A stretch of DNA of 64,000 nucleotides from Deinococcus betulae (GTDB lineage: Bacteria > Deinococcota > Deinococci > Deinococcales > Deinococcaceae). The notes under the pieces are model-generated. The model was given only the letters and a program-made list of their open reading frames with translations, was not told the origin of the DNA and searched no databases. The stretch covers positions 35,009 through 99,008 of the forward strand of contig NZ_JAIQXU010000020.1 of assembly GCF_020166395.1 (NCBI RefSeq), written 5' to 3'. Position numbers and translations under genes: made by a program. Positions 23,940 to 33,060 of this stretch are shown here, piece by piece (position 1 is the stretch's first letter; every line of letters begins with the position of its first letter).

Positions 23940-24503
23940 ATGAGCTGGAAGCCACGTATCATTCTTCCCCACCTCAGCGCCGCGCATCTTCTGCGCAATA
24001 AGGCGCAGCGAGTTCTCTTGACTTGCCTGGTTCACCATTATCCCGAACCGGTACTACCCAACCACATCCTGATAGATACGCAGCTCACGCTTGAGCAGTT
24101 TTACGGTGCGGTGGATGCCTTGAAAAATCGCGGTTGGCTGGATCACTCATGGACGGCGTACAAGCGTCATCGCCGACGCACTTACCGCCTCACCCAGCGG
24201 GGCTACCAGTTAGCACGCGTCATCTGCTTCTTCACACGTGGATCTGTAGACGATCTTCAAGCGCCGCAGCGTAGAGATCGTCTGGACGAGTCTCCGCCGA
24301 CTCACGTACCTCCGAAACCGGCAGCGGCCACTACGGAGAGTGCTGAGGTCCTGGTCAACGCGGCCCACCGGCGCTTAGAACTGCAACATCAACTGGGACA
24401 GATTCTGTCAGAACTGCTCTTGATCAGTGAGGTTGAGCAGAGGCATCGAGAGGGCCACGAAGAGAACCCGTCGGAGCCCGAGCGTGAGCAGCAGTGGAAT
24501 TGA
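23940..24503 (+). CDS. Winged-helix DNA-binding protein
   Basis: A 187-residue protein. Residues 20-95 form a winged helix with LTLEQFYGAVDALKNRGWL as recognition helix and RRRTYRLTQRGYQLA as wing, similar to PadR/MarR-like layouts. The C-terminal 60 residues are a charged helix (LELQHQLGQILSELLLISEVEQ), probably for dimerisation. GCAGGAG lies ten bases before the ATG. It follows the GHKL-peptidase gene by 83 bases and could be that operon's regulator. Confidence 0.65.
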   Translation: MSWKPRIILPHLSAAHLLRNKAQRVLLTCLVHHYPEPVLPNHILIDTQLTLEQFYGAVDALKNRGWLDHSWTAYKRHRRRTYRLTQRGYQLARVICFFTRGSVDDLQAPQRRDRLDESPPTHVPPKPAAATTESAEVLVNAAHRRLELQHQLGQILSELLLISEVEQRHREGHEENPSEPEREQQWN

Positions 24504-24648
24504 CAGTCAGGTCTGCGACCATCTCATTCCCGAGCTGACTTTAGGCCTGCCACACCTTCCCCGGCAGATTCACTTCATACTGAAAGAGCCAACCTCCTGC
24601 ACCCACCCCAAGGCTGGTCCCGGCAAGTTCTCTTTCCTGGAGGAAGCT

Positions 24649-24957
24649 ATGCTGACTGCCCGATTCCAGCCTTTTGCCGCCCACCGCCGCCTCTTCCTGT
24701 GGGTGGTTGTCGCCCTCACCGCTGCATCACTGGCCCTGTTCGCCCCTATTTGGCTTCCTATGGCCCTGGTGTTGACCGTGGCCGCCATCCTCCCTGTACA
24801 GACCGAAGCGCAGCGGGTGGCAGGCATCGTAGGCCTAGGGGTCCTTGCCCTGATGGGGAGCGGCACCCTGGTCATCGGTGCCGTCTGTGCACTGCCCAGT
24901 GTCAGCACTCTCGGCTTTCTGGCCGCCACCTCAATTCTCTTGGCACGCAACCGCTAG
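24649..24957 (+). CDS. Small membrane protein
   Basis: A 102-residue protein with three hydrophobic segments (about 15-35, 38-50 and 57-95) and a basic end, so an inner-membrane protein. CTGGAGGAAG before the ATG at 24649 sets the start. No family recognised. Confidence 0.6.
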   Translation: MLTARFQPFAAHRRLFLWVVVALTAASLALFAPIWLPMALVLTVAAILPVQTEAQRVAGIVGLGVLALMGSGTLVIGAVCALPSVSTLGFLAATSILLARNR

Positions 24958-24976
24958 TCCAGAACCTCATCCCTTC

Positions 24977-24988
24977 TACAGTCAAGCC
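24977..24988 (+). promoter_or_regulatory. Leaderless-type -10 before 24989
   Basis: TACAGT at 24977-24982 followed by six bases and ATG. No clear -35. Confidence 0.4.
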
Positions 24989-25468
24989 ATGATGCATGGA
25001 GCTCTGGTCGGCCAGGTCACGTCAACACCACTTCCGTTGACAGGCGCTGGCGGCCTTTTTTTTGCGGTGGATGTGAGTGGCTGTTCCTTAGAGATTGTTG
25101 TGACGCACGAACTGGCGAACAAAGCCGCTCGGCAGGTGAAACCTGGGAACATGGTGCTGGTACAGGTGCAGGGCGCCGCCACACACCGGCTTGTGGCAAG
25201 CGCGTTCGAAGTTCTTGCACCGCACCACGGTTCCATGAACATGTTCAGTGTGTCTGGCACAGTCAGCGCCTGGCCCACGGATCATGACGGTGAGCCACAG
25301 GTGCACGTAACAGTGAACGGCCTTACGATGGTCGTGATGGCACCGCACCTTCGGGAGTGGCTGACTTCCCTACGGTGTGGTCACCGCGTCTACGTTATGG
25401 GTGCAGTGTCATGCGCTGGAGCAGGCCTGACGCTCCAGGCACACCGGCTTGAGCGCCTCTTGACCTGA
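24989..25468 (+). CDS. Putative double OB-fold protein
   Basis: A 159-residue protein made of two similar halves, about 5-75 and 83-157. Each starts with a GxV strand (LVGQVTS; VSGTVSA), has a central pair of strands, a helix, then a G-x-x-V strand (KPGNMVLVQVQG; RCGHRVYVMGAV) and ends ...A..LERL. This is the pattern of tandem OB folds as in SSB-type proteins, seen by eye. There is no ribosome site; a TACAGT hexamer six bases upstream points to a leaderless start. It may bind nucleic acid. Confidence 0.5.
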   Translation: MMHGALVGQVTSTPLPLTGAGGLFFAVDVSGCSLEIVVTHELANKAARQVKPGNMVLVQVQGAATHRLVASAFEVLAPHHGSMNMFSVSGTVSAWPTDHDGEPQVHVTVNGLTMVVMAPHLREWLTSLRCGHRVYVMGAVSCAGAGLTLQAHRLERLLT

Positions 25469-25598
25469 CACACGGCCAAGCGCTGACGGCGTATAGTTGG
25501 GGCAACACTGCAGCGACACCCACTGCGCACAGTGTATTGCCTACCGGCCTTGGTCGGTCTGCTGACCGTCAAGGTCATTGCACAACCTTCGGCACTTC

Positions 25599-25649
25599 GC
25601 ATCTCACACGCCTCTGGCGTCGTGAGACGCAGGGGCAGGGGGTTTTTTT
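25599..25649 (+). terminator. Possible terminator hairpin
   Basis: An imperfect 13-pair stem (left arm ends TCTCACACGCC, right arm GGCGTCGTGAGA) with a TCT loop. Seven T residues follow, but only after a 12-base G-rich stretch, so it is not a textbook terminator. Confidence 0.35.
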
Positions 25650-25653
25650 GCGT

Positions 25654-25968
25654 TTGGTTGACCTGGACGTCTTCACGGACGTATTCAGGGCACCCCGACG
25701 GGTTCAAGCGGCGCATCTCGATGTGCAGAGCGAAGGAGGGCAGGACCGTCACCGTCTTCTGGTGTACGGTCAGGTGCACAACGTTATCGTTGCGCGCCCT
25801 GCTACTACAGCGTTCCGCCCGCAGATGTACCAGAGCAGTGACCATCCCCATGGCCGCCTTCGCAGCGAGCCACGGCCGGTTGTTGCCGTGCCTGAACCCG
25901 GAGCCTTCCAGTTGTTTCTAACTGGAGAGGCTTCCCGGGAGTTTCTCTACGCCTATCACCACCAGTGA
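25654..25968 (+). CDS. Doubtful 104-residue ORF
   Basis: The frame reads as a plausible small beta-rich protein (VQAAHLDVQS, HRLLVYGQVHNVIVARP, GAFQLFLTGEA), again OB-like in feel. The start is unclear: only TTG codons exist in the right place, after a T-run. A competing frame lies on the other strand. I list it with low confidence because it is flanked by two OB-type genes. Confidence 0.28.
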   Translation: MVDLDVFTDVFRAPRRVQAAHLDVQSEGGQDRHRLLVYGQVHNVIVARPATTAFRPQMYQSSDHPHGRLRSEPRPVVAVPEPGAFQLFLTGEASREFLYAYHHQ

Positions 25969-26164
25969 AGGCAGAAAGACCCTCCATGGTTTGAAGACAG
26001 CGCCAGCATTTCTGTTGGCAGCTGACGGATTCATCCATTTGAAGGGGCCTTGAGTTCGTTCAGTTTCGTCGGCGATTCGGAAACGCAGCCTCTCCGCACA
26101 CTCTGTGCCCTCACCGCTCGCGCGGCTGAGGGACCCCCCACAGCCGCGCGGAAAGGAAATACCC

Positions 26165-27055
26165 ATGACCAGTACCCTGACTTTGCTTGCACCGCTGATG
26201 GCCCTCCGCACCCTTCGTAACGCCCTGGCGGACGAAATGGGACGTTCACTCGACCTGCTGGCTGACCTTGTGGCAGCGCAGCGGGTGAAGGTGAATCACC
26301 CGGACCGCGCCTTCAAGCACGCGGTGTACACCCTGAGTCTGGAGCATGTGGTGGTGAAGACGTGGATCGAGCGTCTCATCCAGTGCCAGCAGCAGGCTTC
26401 TAGCCCTGTCGGTGCTCTGCGTGGAAAGGTGCCGTTTGCCAATAACGACGCCTATCTCATGCGGGTGCGCGACGCTGTCTACGCCACGGTCCGTCTCCTG
26501 ACTTCAGAACGTGAAGAGGCACTGGGTCCTGTCGGTTCACCGCGGATGACGATGTCCTTCCGGACCCGTCTCGCCCGCCTGACGCCAGCAGACCGTCTGT
26601 CTCCCAGTGTCCGTGAACTTCTGGTGGAGTCTTACCAGGTAGATCCGAGATCAGAGGAGGCGCTGGACTGGCTGGATTCCTTAGGTGTCATGCAGGTCAT
26701 TGACCCGCAAGACGCTGTCGTCAGTAGCCACGACGAAGCATCGCTCATCCCCATGAGCCTGTTTCAACTGGCCGTTCGCGAAGCCCAGCACTTTGGTCTT
26801 GTGGACGTATATGACCCGGCTGATCCAGGACACATCATGGAACTGGCTGAGCATCTGGAGCGTGCCTATAACCCGACCCTGGCCTTTCAACTAAGGGCAG
26901 CGTTGCAGGTCAGTGGCACTGCACACCAGGCGCGAGCGTACTACCTCCCACACAGTGATATTCGTGTGGCAGAAGAGGTGGCCTGGCATACATCCAGTCA
27001 CCCCGGTGAGTACGTCGGATCCACGCATCTGCCGTGGAAATCCGCCATGCACTGA
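26165..27055 (+). CDS. Hypothetical protein
   Basis: A 296-residue soluble protein, mainly helical in the first 110 residues (MALRTLRNALADEMGRSLDLL and an RAFKHAVYTLSLEHVVVKTW helix) and mixed afterwards. No family or motif recognised. ATG 26165 has AAAGGA just upstream; the longer frame from 26105 has none. It stands alone between OB-type genes. Confidence 0.65.
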   Translation: MTSTLTLLAPLMALRTLRNALADEMGRSLDLLADLVAAQRVKVNHPDRAFKHAVYTLSLEHVVVKTWIERLIQCQQQASSPVGALRGKVPFANNDAYLMRVRDAVYATVRLLTSEREEALGPVGSPRMTMSFRTRLARLTPADRLSPSVRELLVESYQVDPRSEEALDWLDSLGVMQVIDPQDAVVSSHDEASLIPMSLFQLAVREAQHFGLVDVYDPADPGHIMELAEHLERAYNPTLAFQLRAALQVSGTAHQARAYYLPHSDIRVAEEVAWHTSSHPGEYVGSTHLPWKSAMH

Positions 27056-27067
27056 CGATGTCAGTGT

Positions 27068-27088
27068 GCGAAAGCAGTTTGCTTTCGC
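27068..27088 (+). terminator. Hairpin after the 26165 gene
   Basis: Perfect nine-pair stem GCGAAAGCA/TGCTTTCGC with a GTT loop starting 13 bases after the stop codon. No T-run follows directly; T-rich DNA appears about 45 bases later. It may be a terminator or an mRNA-stabilising hairpin. Confidence 0.45.
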
Positions 27089-27145
27089 GGCCCTTATTGC
27101 CTGAACCGTTTGGTTCTCGCTTTGAGGGTTATTTTTTTGGCCTTT

Positions 27146-27180
27146 TTGGGGCCAAACCAGGGGTCGCCTACGCTGAATCC
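27146..27180 (+). promoter_or_regulatory. Leaderless promoter of SSB-like gene
   Basis: -35 TTGGGG (27146-27151), 17-base spacer, -10 TACGCT (27169-27174), six bases, ATG. The word TTGGGGCCAA and the end of the promoter closely match those before virB4 at 44123. Confidence 0.65.
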
Positions 27181-27876
27181 ATGATTCTTCCCGCCAAATT
27201 TGGCAGTATGGTCGACCTGATCGGGTGTGTGGCCCAGATGCCGGAGCCCAGAGGTGACTGCTTGAGCTTCGTGGTAGCCGGCGAGGAACTCGTGACCTTC
27301 GCCGACGGCAACACGAAACCGATGGCCTTTTACCAGCGCTGTCTCATTGAACGTTCTCACCTTGACGCGGTGCACGTCATCAAAGGGCAGGCCCTAACTG
27401 TGGCCGGCTTTCTACACCAAACCCGCAACACCATCACGCGGGCCCCACGCACAGAGGTCAAGATTCTCAACGTGATGCCGATTGAACGGCACGCCTCGGA
27501 TCTGGTTCGGGACGTAGGTCAGGGCTTCCGACTGCGAAACGGTTTCCAGCGGGTGGTGTTGAGCGGGCGCGCCGGCGCAGATGCCCAGCGGGGTTTTGTC
27601 GACCACACGGCCGTGCTGAACGTCAGTCTAGCCGTCAGTCATCCTGAACGCGCCGAGGTGAACTGGGTGGACGTCTGTAAGTACGGTGACGGGAGTGACG
27701 TGACTATCGCTCGGGGGCAGTTGGTGGGTGTCGAAGGACGCATCTGGAACCGAAACAAAATCCTCGCCAGCGGCGCGCGCACGACGTTCACAGCTGTTGA
27801 AGCCGCCCATATCTTTGTCGCCCAGGGCAAGGTCAATCGCCGAACAGATCTTCCGGCACTGACGGTGACGCCCTGA
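27181..27876 (+). CDS. SSB-like double OB-fold protein
   Basis: A 231-residue protein with two OB-like halves. The first has VDLIGCVAQMPEPR, KGQALTVAGFLH and RTEVKILNV. The second has RVVLSGRAGADAQ, EVNWVDVCKYG, KGQ-like RGQLVGVEGRIW and RTTFTAVEAAHI. These follow SSB's strand order, with W-x-x-V and G-x-x-V-x-V-E-G-R-x blocks. The two-OB chain matches the Deinococcus SSB form, but the sequence is far from the SSB at 56308, so a specialised paralogue is likely. ATG 27181 follows a leaderless promoter; the longer frame from 27034 is rejected. Probably binds single-stranded DNA. Confidence 0.62.
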   Translation: MILPAKFGSMVDLIGCVAQMPEPRGDCLSFVVAGEELVTFADGNTKPMAFYQRCLIERSHLDAVHVIKGQALTVAGFLHQTRNTITRAPRTEVKILNVMPIERHASDLVRDVGQGFRLRNGFQRVVLSGRAGADAQRGFVDHTAVLNVSLAVSHPERAEVNWVDVCKYGDGSDVTIARGQLVGVEGRIWNRNKILASGARTTFTAVEAAHIFVAQGKVNRRTDLPALTVTP

Positions 27877-27946
27877 GAAGGTCTGCCACAAATGCCTATA
27901 CCCACCCCCGGCCTTTTCGTTTAAGCTGAATTTGGAAGGAGGCCTT

Positions 27947-28291
27947 ATGTTGACCAACCGTACACGTACCCAGTCGCTCTACGCAGCACTTCGCCCAATG
28001 TTCACGCCCTGGGGGCTCTGGGCAGGCGCGCCTGCTCGGTGGCACCGTACGGAAGGCGGCATGAGGCTGCTGCTGGCATGCGGGTATCTCCTGTGCGGGG
28101 CACTGGACCTCCTGCGGTATCTCGTGGCGACGGGTGTAGTGATCTTGACGCTGGCTCTGGCCGCAGTCATTGGCGTCGGCTACGTGGCTGTCATGCTGGT
28201 GGCCATCGTGGCGATGGGCGTGCTCGGCCTGAACTATTACGCGCCCGAGGGGGGCTACTGCGCGCCAGGCACGCGCCGAGGCGTGCTTTGA
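27947..28291 (+). CDS. Small membrane protein before the MalT-like regulator
   Basis: A 114-residue protein with two to three hydrophobic segments (about 40-60 and 62-95, the latter rich in Val/Ala/Gly) and a short Tyr-Gly-rich tail. A strong AAGGAGG precedes the ATG. Its stop overlaps the TTG start of the large regulator, so the two are made together. It may be a membrane sensor or anchor for that regulator; this is inferred from coupling only. Confidence 0.65.
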   Translation: MLTNRTRTQSLYAALRPMFTPWGLWAGAPARWHRTEGGMRLLLACGYLLCGALDLLRYLVATGVVILTLALAAVIGVGYVAVMLVAIVAMGVLGLNYYAPEGGYCAPGTRRGVL

Positions 28292-31182
28292 AATTATCGA
28301 TTCAGCGTGAGCGCCTCCTGCGTGAAATGCGCCGCACAGACGTTCCGCATGTGGCACTGCTGCTGGGTCCGTCAGGGTACGGTAAATCGGTGCTTCTGGG
28401 CCAAGTGGCGCAGGCCGCGCTGGAAGCTGGCGAAATCGTGGTGCGCCTTGATCTTCGGGAACTCGACAATGACGTGTACTCACTCATTGAAGACCTCGCG
28501 CACAGCCTGCAGGGCAGGGCGCCACAGGTCAGTGCCGATATCACGGCCGCCAACGAAACACGTCCGCTCTCTGCGCGTCAATTGGCGAAGCACCTTGCCG
28601 CCCTGGAGCGGACGACTTTCTTGCTGGACCATGCCGAACGGCTGAGCGCCGAGAGTGAGGCGTGGCTGGTGGGGTTCATCCGGGCGCTTCCTGAACAGCA
28701 CCGTCTGCTTATTTCCTCGAGGCAGTTGGATTCGGTCGAGGTGGCCTACTTGGTGGCCACTCAAAGCTTGATGGTTCTGGGGCCGGAGCAGCTGGCCTTC
28801 GACGAAGCCGAAGTCGCGCAACTGTCTACGCAAGCTGAGGCGACAGCGGTCAGCGACCTCACCCCTTTGAAAGGGTGGCCGATGGGCGTTGCCCTGACGG
28901 TCGCCGGCGCGTACGGCCACTCAGCCCCTGACTTGATCAAAGCCGTGTTGCGGTCGCTTCCTCCGACCCTGCAGCGTGCCCTGCCTCAACTGGCGCCGTA
29001 CGACACATGGACGTCGTACCTGCCTCATTCGTTGGGGCTGGATTTGCCGGACGACTGGTTGGGGCAGTTAATCCTGCACCGCCTGCCTCTCCTGCATCAC
29101 TCGGTGGGCGCACAACCACATGATCTGGTGCTGAATGTTCTGAATGAGCAGCTGCGCCAGTCGCCTGACCTGTGGACCGACAGTTACCGCGAAGCCGCGC
29201 AGCGGGCCCTCACCGATGAGCGGCCAATCCACGCACTGGATCTCTTGCTGCACGCAAATCTGATAAATGACGCCTTGGACATGGCCGAGCAGGTGATTCC
29301 GCCCCTGTTCCGCCGGAGCCAGTTCCTCGTTATTCGGTCCATCTTGGACCGTCTTCCGAGTGAGGCGGTCCAGGCATCGCCTTCCCTGGCGCGCATGTAC
29401 GGCATCAGTCTCATGGAAACCGAGCAGTTGCAGGCTGGTATGGCCATCCTGCACACCTTGGCAGAACGCCCCGACACCCGGATGACGGTGCTGCCGCCTT
29501 TGGCCCACGGTCTGTTCCTTCAGGCCAGAGTGGACGATGCAGCTCAGCTGCTGGACGAAGCCTGGCAGCACTGGAACGCTTATCCAGCCGAACAGCAAGT
29601 CATTTTGTTGACCATGGCAGGCAATGTAAGCCGGGAGCGGGGAGACAGCGAAGGAGGCCTTCAAAAGCTCCTTGAAGCGACCAGGCTGGCAGAACAGCAC
29701 CACCTCGATTACGTCATGGGGGTGGCCTTGATTGGCCTCAACGTGTCCTATCTGCGGCTGGCCCGGCTTGACGAAGCCATGATGGCGGTGCGCCAGGCCC
29801 ATGTGATTTTCGAGCAGCTGGGCATGACTGCTCGGCTCCCCATTCCCCTTTTGAATGCGGCGATTCTTCACGGCGCCGCAGATGAACTGACTCCAGCCAA
29901 CGACCTTCTCCAGCGCGCCCTGTGTATTGCCGAGGAGGCGCAGGTCAGAACAACGACCTCCATTCACTTTGCGCTCGGCCACCTGAGGATGAAAGAGGGC
30001 AAGTTCGACGAGGCCGTGACCCACCTGATGCAGGCGGTCGAGCGCGCGCGGGCCAGCAGTCGACCAGACCGTCAGTACATGGCTGAGGCCCTCTTGTCTG
30101 AGGCTCTCCGTGCGCAGTTTCAGCACGTTGAGGCGGACCGGCGGCTGGCGCTGGCCGAAAGCCTACTGGAAATCCATCCGCAGCTGGCCCAGAGCACTAT
30201 GTTGGTGGATCTCCTGAAATTTCATCGGGGTCAGCGAGACCTCGCCATGGGCAATCTGGCTGAAGCGCGCGCATGGTTTGAACAGGTGCCGACCGACCTG
30301 GGCGAGTTGGCCGAGTGGGCGGTCAGAAGCCGCGCCTACCTTGCTCAAATTCACGCTGAGGAAGGCACCCTGGCTGAGGCGCACATCCGGGATTTCATGA
30401 CGCTTCATAGCAAGATCAAGTCGCGGCGATACCTCACCCCAGACCTGACCATGGTGCGCCAAGCCCTGCGCGAAGCCGTCAGGCAGGGATGGTATGCAGG
30501 GGAGCTGCAGGAGTATGCCTTTGGCCGGTCTGACACCCGGCAGCGGCTGTCGATCCGTACACTGGGCAAGTTAAGTGTCTCGCTGGACGGCAAGCCCTTG
30601 CCTCTCAGCGGATCGAATGTCACGCGGGCCCAGGAACTGATCGCCCTGATGGCGCTCTTGCCACCAGCCACTTCCCAAGAACTGCAGCGCACGCTGATTG
30701 GCGAGGGTAAAGGCGATCACCGCAACGCCCTTAACACACTGCGGGCCAGCCTGACCAAAGCCACGGGAGTAAACGACGCCATCGTGCAGGACAGCACACG
30801 CCGCTATGTGTTTTCCGATGATCTGGACGTGCGGACGGATGTTGACGAGCTGCGGCGGGCGGTACGCACGAACAACCTCTTGCAGATCCGGCAACTCCTG
30901 AGTGACGGCACGGATTTTCTGCCTGGCGTCAACAGTGTATGGGCAGCTGACCTCCGCGATACTGAGATCCCAGGCGTCCTTTACAGTGCGTACGGTGTCC
31001 TGGGCAAATCAGCGCTGGAGCGGCGCGCCCTCCCCGAGGCGCTGCGGCACTTCGAACATATGCAGCTGCTCGCGCCTACCGAAGACGTGCTGCGCACCAT
31101 TGTCGAAATCCACCGCAGCATGGGCAACGAACCCCAGTTGGCGCATGCCGAGCGGGACATCCAGCTCCTTTTCGCTCGTTGA
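28288..31182 (+). CDS. MalT/SARP-type ATPase transcriptional regulator
   Basis: A 964-residue signalling regulator. It starts with an AAA/STAND-type ATPase: Walker A GPSGYGKS (about 27-34), a TTFLLDHAERL Walker B-like strand and LLISSRQ sensor. A long helical-repeat (TPR/MalT-like) region runs from about 280 to 720. The C-terminal 200 residues look like an OmpR-type winged helix (LGKLSVSLDGKPLPLSGS...RAQELIALMAL) plus a BTAD-like helical domain, as in SARP regulators. The TTG start overlaps the preceding stop and has GAGG upstream; the longer frame from 28039 lies inside the membrane-protein gene. The target genes are unknown. Confidence 0.8.
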   Translation: MKLSIQRERLLREMRRTDVPHVALLLGPSGYGKSVLLGQVAQAALEAGEIVVRLDLRELDNDVYSLIEDLAHSLQGRAPQVSADITAANETRPLSARQLAKHLAALERTTFLLDHAERLSAESEAWLVGFIRALPEQHRLLISSRQLDSVEVAYLVATQSLMVLGPEQLAFDEAEVAQLSTQAEATAVSDLTPLKGWPMGVALTVAGAYGHSAPDLIKAVLRSLPPTLQRALPQLAPYDTWTSYLPHSLGLDLPDDWLGQLILHRLPLLHHSVGAQPHDLVLNVLNEQLRQSPDLWTDSYREAAQRALTDERPIHALDLLLHANLINDALDMAEQVIPPLFRRSQFLVIRSILDRLPSEAVQASPSLARMYGISLMETEQLQAGMAILHTLAERPDTRMTVLPPLAHGLFLQARVDDAAQLLDEAWQHWNAYPAEQQVILLTMAGNVSRERGDSEGGLQKLLEATRLAEQHHLDYVMGVALIGLNVSYLRLARLDEAMMAVRQAHVIFEQLGMTARLPIPLLNAAILHGAADELTPANDLLQRALCIAEEAQVRTTTSIHFALGHLRMKEGKFDEAVTHLMQAVERARASSRPDRQYMAEALLSEALRAQFQHVEADRRLALAESLLEIHPQLAQSTMLVDLLKFHRGQRDLAMGNLAEARAWFEQVPTDLGELAEWAVRSRAYLAQIHAEEGTLAEAHIRDFMTLHSKIKSRRYLTPDLTMVRQALREAVRQGWYAGELQEYAFGRSDTRQRLSIRTLGKLSVSLDGKPLPLSGSNVTRAQELIALMALLPPATSQELQRTLIGEGKGDHRNALNTLRASLTKATGVNDAIVQDSTRRYVFSDDLDVRTDVDELRRAVRTNNLLQIRQLLSDGTDFLPGVNSVWAADLRDTEIPGVLYSAYGVLGKSALERRALPEALRHFEHMQLLAPTEDVLRTIVEIHRSMGNEPQLAHAERDIQLLFAR

Positions 31183-31186
31183 ATGG

Positions 31187-31570
31187 TCAATCTGTAGCCG
31201 CGGCCTGCCGAACCATCAGCACCTGAATGAAAGGACCGTAGGGTGAATCAGGAGCGACCTGACCGATAAGGCCATGTGGCGGCAACAGGGCGGTGAACGC
31301 CTCCAGATCAGATGGAGCTGCATAGGACTGATACACCATCCAGAAGGTGCCCCCCTGATCACGGCAAGGCGCAGCGTGACCCAGATAGACAGCGCGCCAC
31401 GCTTCAGGCCGACTGTCACGTGCACCTTGTAGCGCACGAGTGACGTTCCGCCGATCTGCCGCCCGGGGGTGGGCATCACGCTGCAACTGCAAAGCGGCCA
31501 ACGCTGTCTGCTCAGCACTCTCCATTTGCCAGGTAACACTGGAGCGCAGGTCGAGCGCAGCGTGGATCAC
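31187..31570 (-). CDS. Hypothetical protein
   Basis: A 127-residue protein of unknown family on the opposite strand, ending only four bases from the stop of the large regulator (tail to tail). It has a basic middle region (RAADRRNVTRALQGARDSR) and a hydrophobic, beta-like end. The start is uncertain: GTG at 31570 or ATG at 31525. Part of the support is simply that no other gene uses this DNA. Confidence 0.45.
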   Translation of the reverse strand: MIHAALDLRSSVTWQMESAEQTALAALQLQRDAHPRAADRRNVTRALQGARDSRPEAWRAVYLGHAAPCRDQGGTFWMVYQSYAAPSDLEAFTALLPPHGLIGQVAPDSPYGPFIQVLMVRQAAATD

Positions 31571-31760
31571 GTCAGTTCACGGCGAGACAGGAATTGAGAA
31601 TGGCTCAGGGCTTTCGTCCGGTCCACCTCAAGAGCCAGTCGGCGATTGAGACGGCCAGGCATGAGCATGGTAAGCAGCATAAGACCCTCGGCTTACGTTG
31701 TCGTCACAAGCCTACGCTTCAACTAATCACGGCATAGTCAGAACTAAGCAGGCGGGTCTC

Positions 31761-31773
31761 TAAGGTGCGCGGC
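31761..31773 (+). promoter_or_regulatory. Leaderless-type -10 before 31774
   Basis: TAAGGT (31761-31766) followed by seven bases and ATG. Confidence 0.4.
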
Positions 31774-33060
31774 ATGGGAGTCGCCAGCCTTCAACGCCAA
31801 ACAGAGCACCGCAGTCTGGTGCTGAATCTCCTGACGACGCATCCGTCCCTCTCACTGGCCGAGATGCGTGAACTCACGAAGTACCCTGCGCCTGTCGGAT
31901 ACGACACACTGGCCGCTGTCACCAAAACGCTGTGTGCCGAAGGCCTGATTGAGCGCCGTGGCGGCAACGGAGGACGCTTCCTTCTGCCGGGACGCCTGGA
32001 CGAAGCGCAACGCGTTCTGCAAGCGCGTGTGCTCAGCTTTTTACAAAGCCATCCCCATCCAGTTACCTACAACGACATTTACACAGGCTTGCAACTGGAC
32101 AAAACCTCTCTCACCCTCGCGCTGTCTCAGCTTGTCGAAACGGGCGTGGCCTGGCCCGTGGACAGCACCCTGGGCAAGCGGCTGTATCAGGCGACCTACC
32201 TGGAACCGGCAGCGCCGCTGGCGCCAGCCTTCTGCAGTGATCTGGCGCGCCGGATCATCAAAATCCTTCAGCGGCTCCGCAATGCTCTAGCCAGCCACGC
32301 TGACTTGACTCGACTGGGCGACCCGGCGGATATCGCTCTCGCACTCCAGCGTCTCGCCGACTACGGTCTGATCGGCCTGCGAACCAGTGATCGTCAGGGG
32401 GTCACCTACGCCATCTACAGCGACCTGGCTCACCACAGCAATGTAATCGAGCAGGTGTTGTCACTGATGACCGCTGAACTGAATCAGCCTGCTTCCCCTC
32501 TCCCCACCCAGGAGTGCCCCACCCATGACTCAATCTCCAGCGCCGAGCCCATCCAAGCCTCGAACACCCTCTCTTCAGCACCTGTGGTTGAACCTGAAAC
32601 CTCTGACGGAATCAGCAGAGATGGAGGTAACGGAACTGATCGTGCTGAACGGAGTGGGCCGGAGTTTCCAGTACTGCCTGCCGGCCAATGTGGACCGGGA
32701 GACCACCTTGACGGTCGCGTTGATTCAGGCGCTCAAACGGTGCACGGTCAACACGACCGTCAACCTCCACACCCCGCACACCGAATATGTGCGGTTGGCC
32801 GACCGGCGCAGCAAGCGACCCCCTCAACTGACCCAACTGCTGAACAGCCGAAACCTCGAATTGTCACTCGCGCGCCGTATCAATGGCGTCGCGCTCTTCG
32901 CAGAATACGCGGAGGCGCTGAACGCCCATACCGTACCGCCGCTGCCACCGATGATCGACTACCGGCTGCACACCAGCTGTCTGACCGACGGTCTACAGAC
33001 CTACGTGGGGGCCGTTCTGGTGGGGGTCAACCGCATTCACACCTGGCGCAACACCGTTAA
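31774..33060 (+). CDS. Winged-helix protein with long overlapping tail
   Basis: A 428-residue frame. Residues 1-235 contain tandem winged-helix-like modules: helix/wing patterns at about 10-70 (LCAEGLIERRGGNGGRFLL), 80-140 and 150-215 (LADYGLIGLRTSDRQGVTYA). After about residue 250 the frame turns into a Gly/Arg/Pro-rich sequence that overlaps the next gene by 536 bases in another frame and is probably not selected as protein. Either the gene lost its stop near 32520, or a frameshift joins it to the next gene. Start by a TANNNT hexamer seven bases upstream. Confidence 0.6.
   Translation: MGVASLQRQTEHRSLVLNLLTTHPSLSLAEMRELTKYPAPVGYDTLAAVTKTLCAEGLIERRGGNGGRFLLPGRLDEAQRVLQARVLSFLQSHPHPVTYNDIYTGLQLDKTSLTLALSQLVETGVAWPVDSTLGKRLYQATYLEPAAPLAPAFCSDLARRIIKILQRLRNALASHADLTRLGDPADIALALQRLADYGLIGLRTSDRQGVTYAIYSDLAHHSNVIEQVLSLMTAELNQPASPLPTQECPTHDSISSAEPIQASNTLSSAPVVEPETSDGISRDGGNGTDRAERSGPEFPVLPAGQCGPGDHLDGRVDSGAQTVHGQHDRQPPHPAHRICAVGRPAQQATPSTDPTAEQPKPRIVTRAPYQWRRALRRIRGGAERPYRTAAATDDRLPAAHQLSDRRSTDLRGGRSGGGQPHSHLAQHR

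Larger units (their letters stand above)
25469..26164. other. Poorly coding gap
   Basis: Open frames cover this stretch on several frames but none is convincing; the best is listed at 25654. The region carries a long imperfect hairpin at 25599-25630 followed by a seven-T run at 25643-25649, and the upstream signals of the gene at 26165 (AAAGGA just before its ATG). Confidence 0.4.

Noticed and set aside
25390..25851. 153-residue minus-strand frame over the poorly coding gap
   Set aside because: Cys/Arg/Ser-rich with no start signal; overlaps the end of the 24989 gene.
29068..30126. 352-residue minus-strand frame
   Set aside because: Antisense to the helical-repeat part of the MalT-like regulator.
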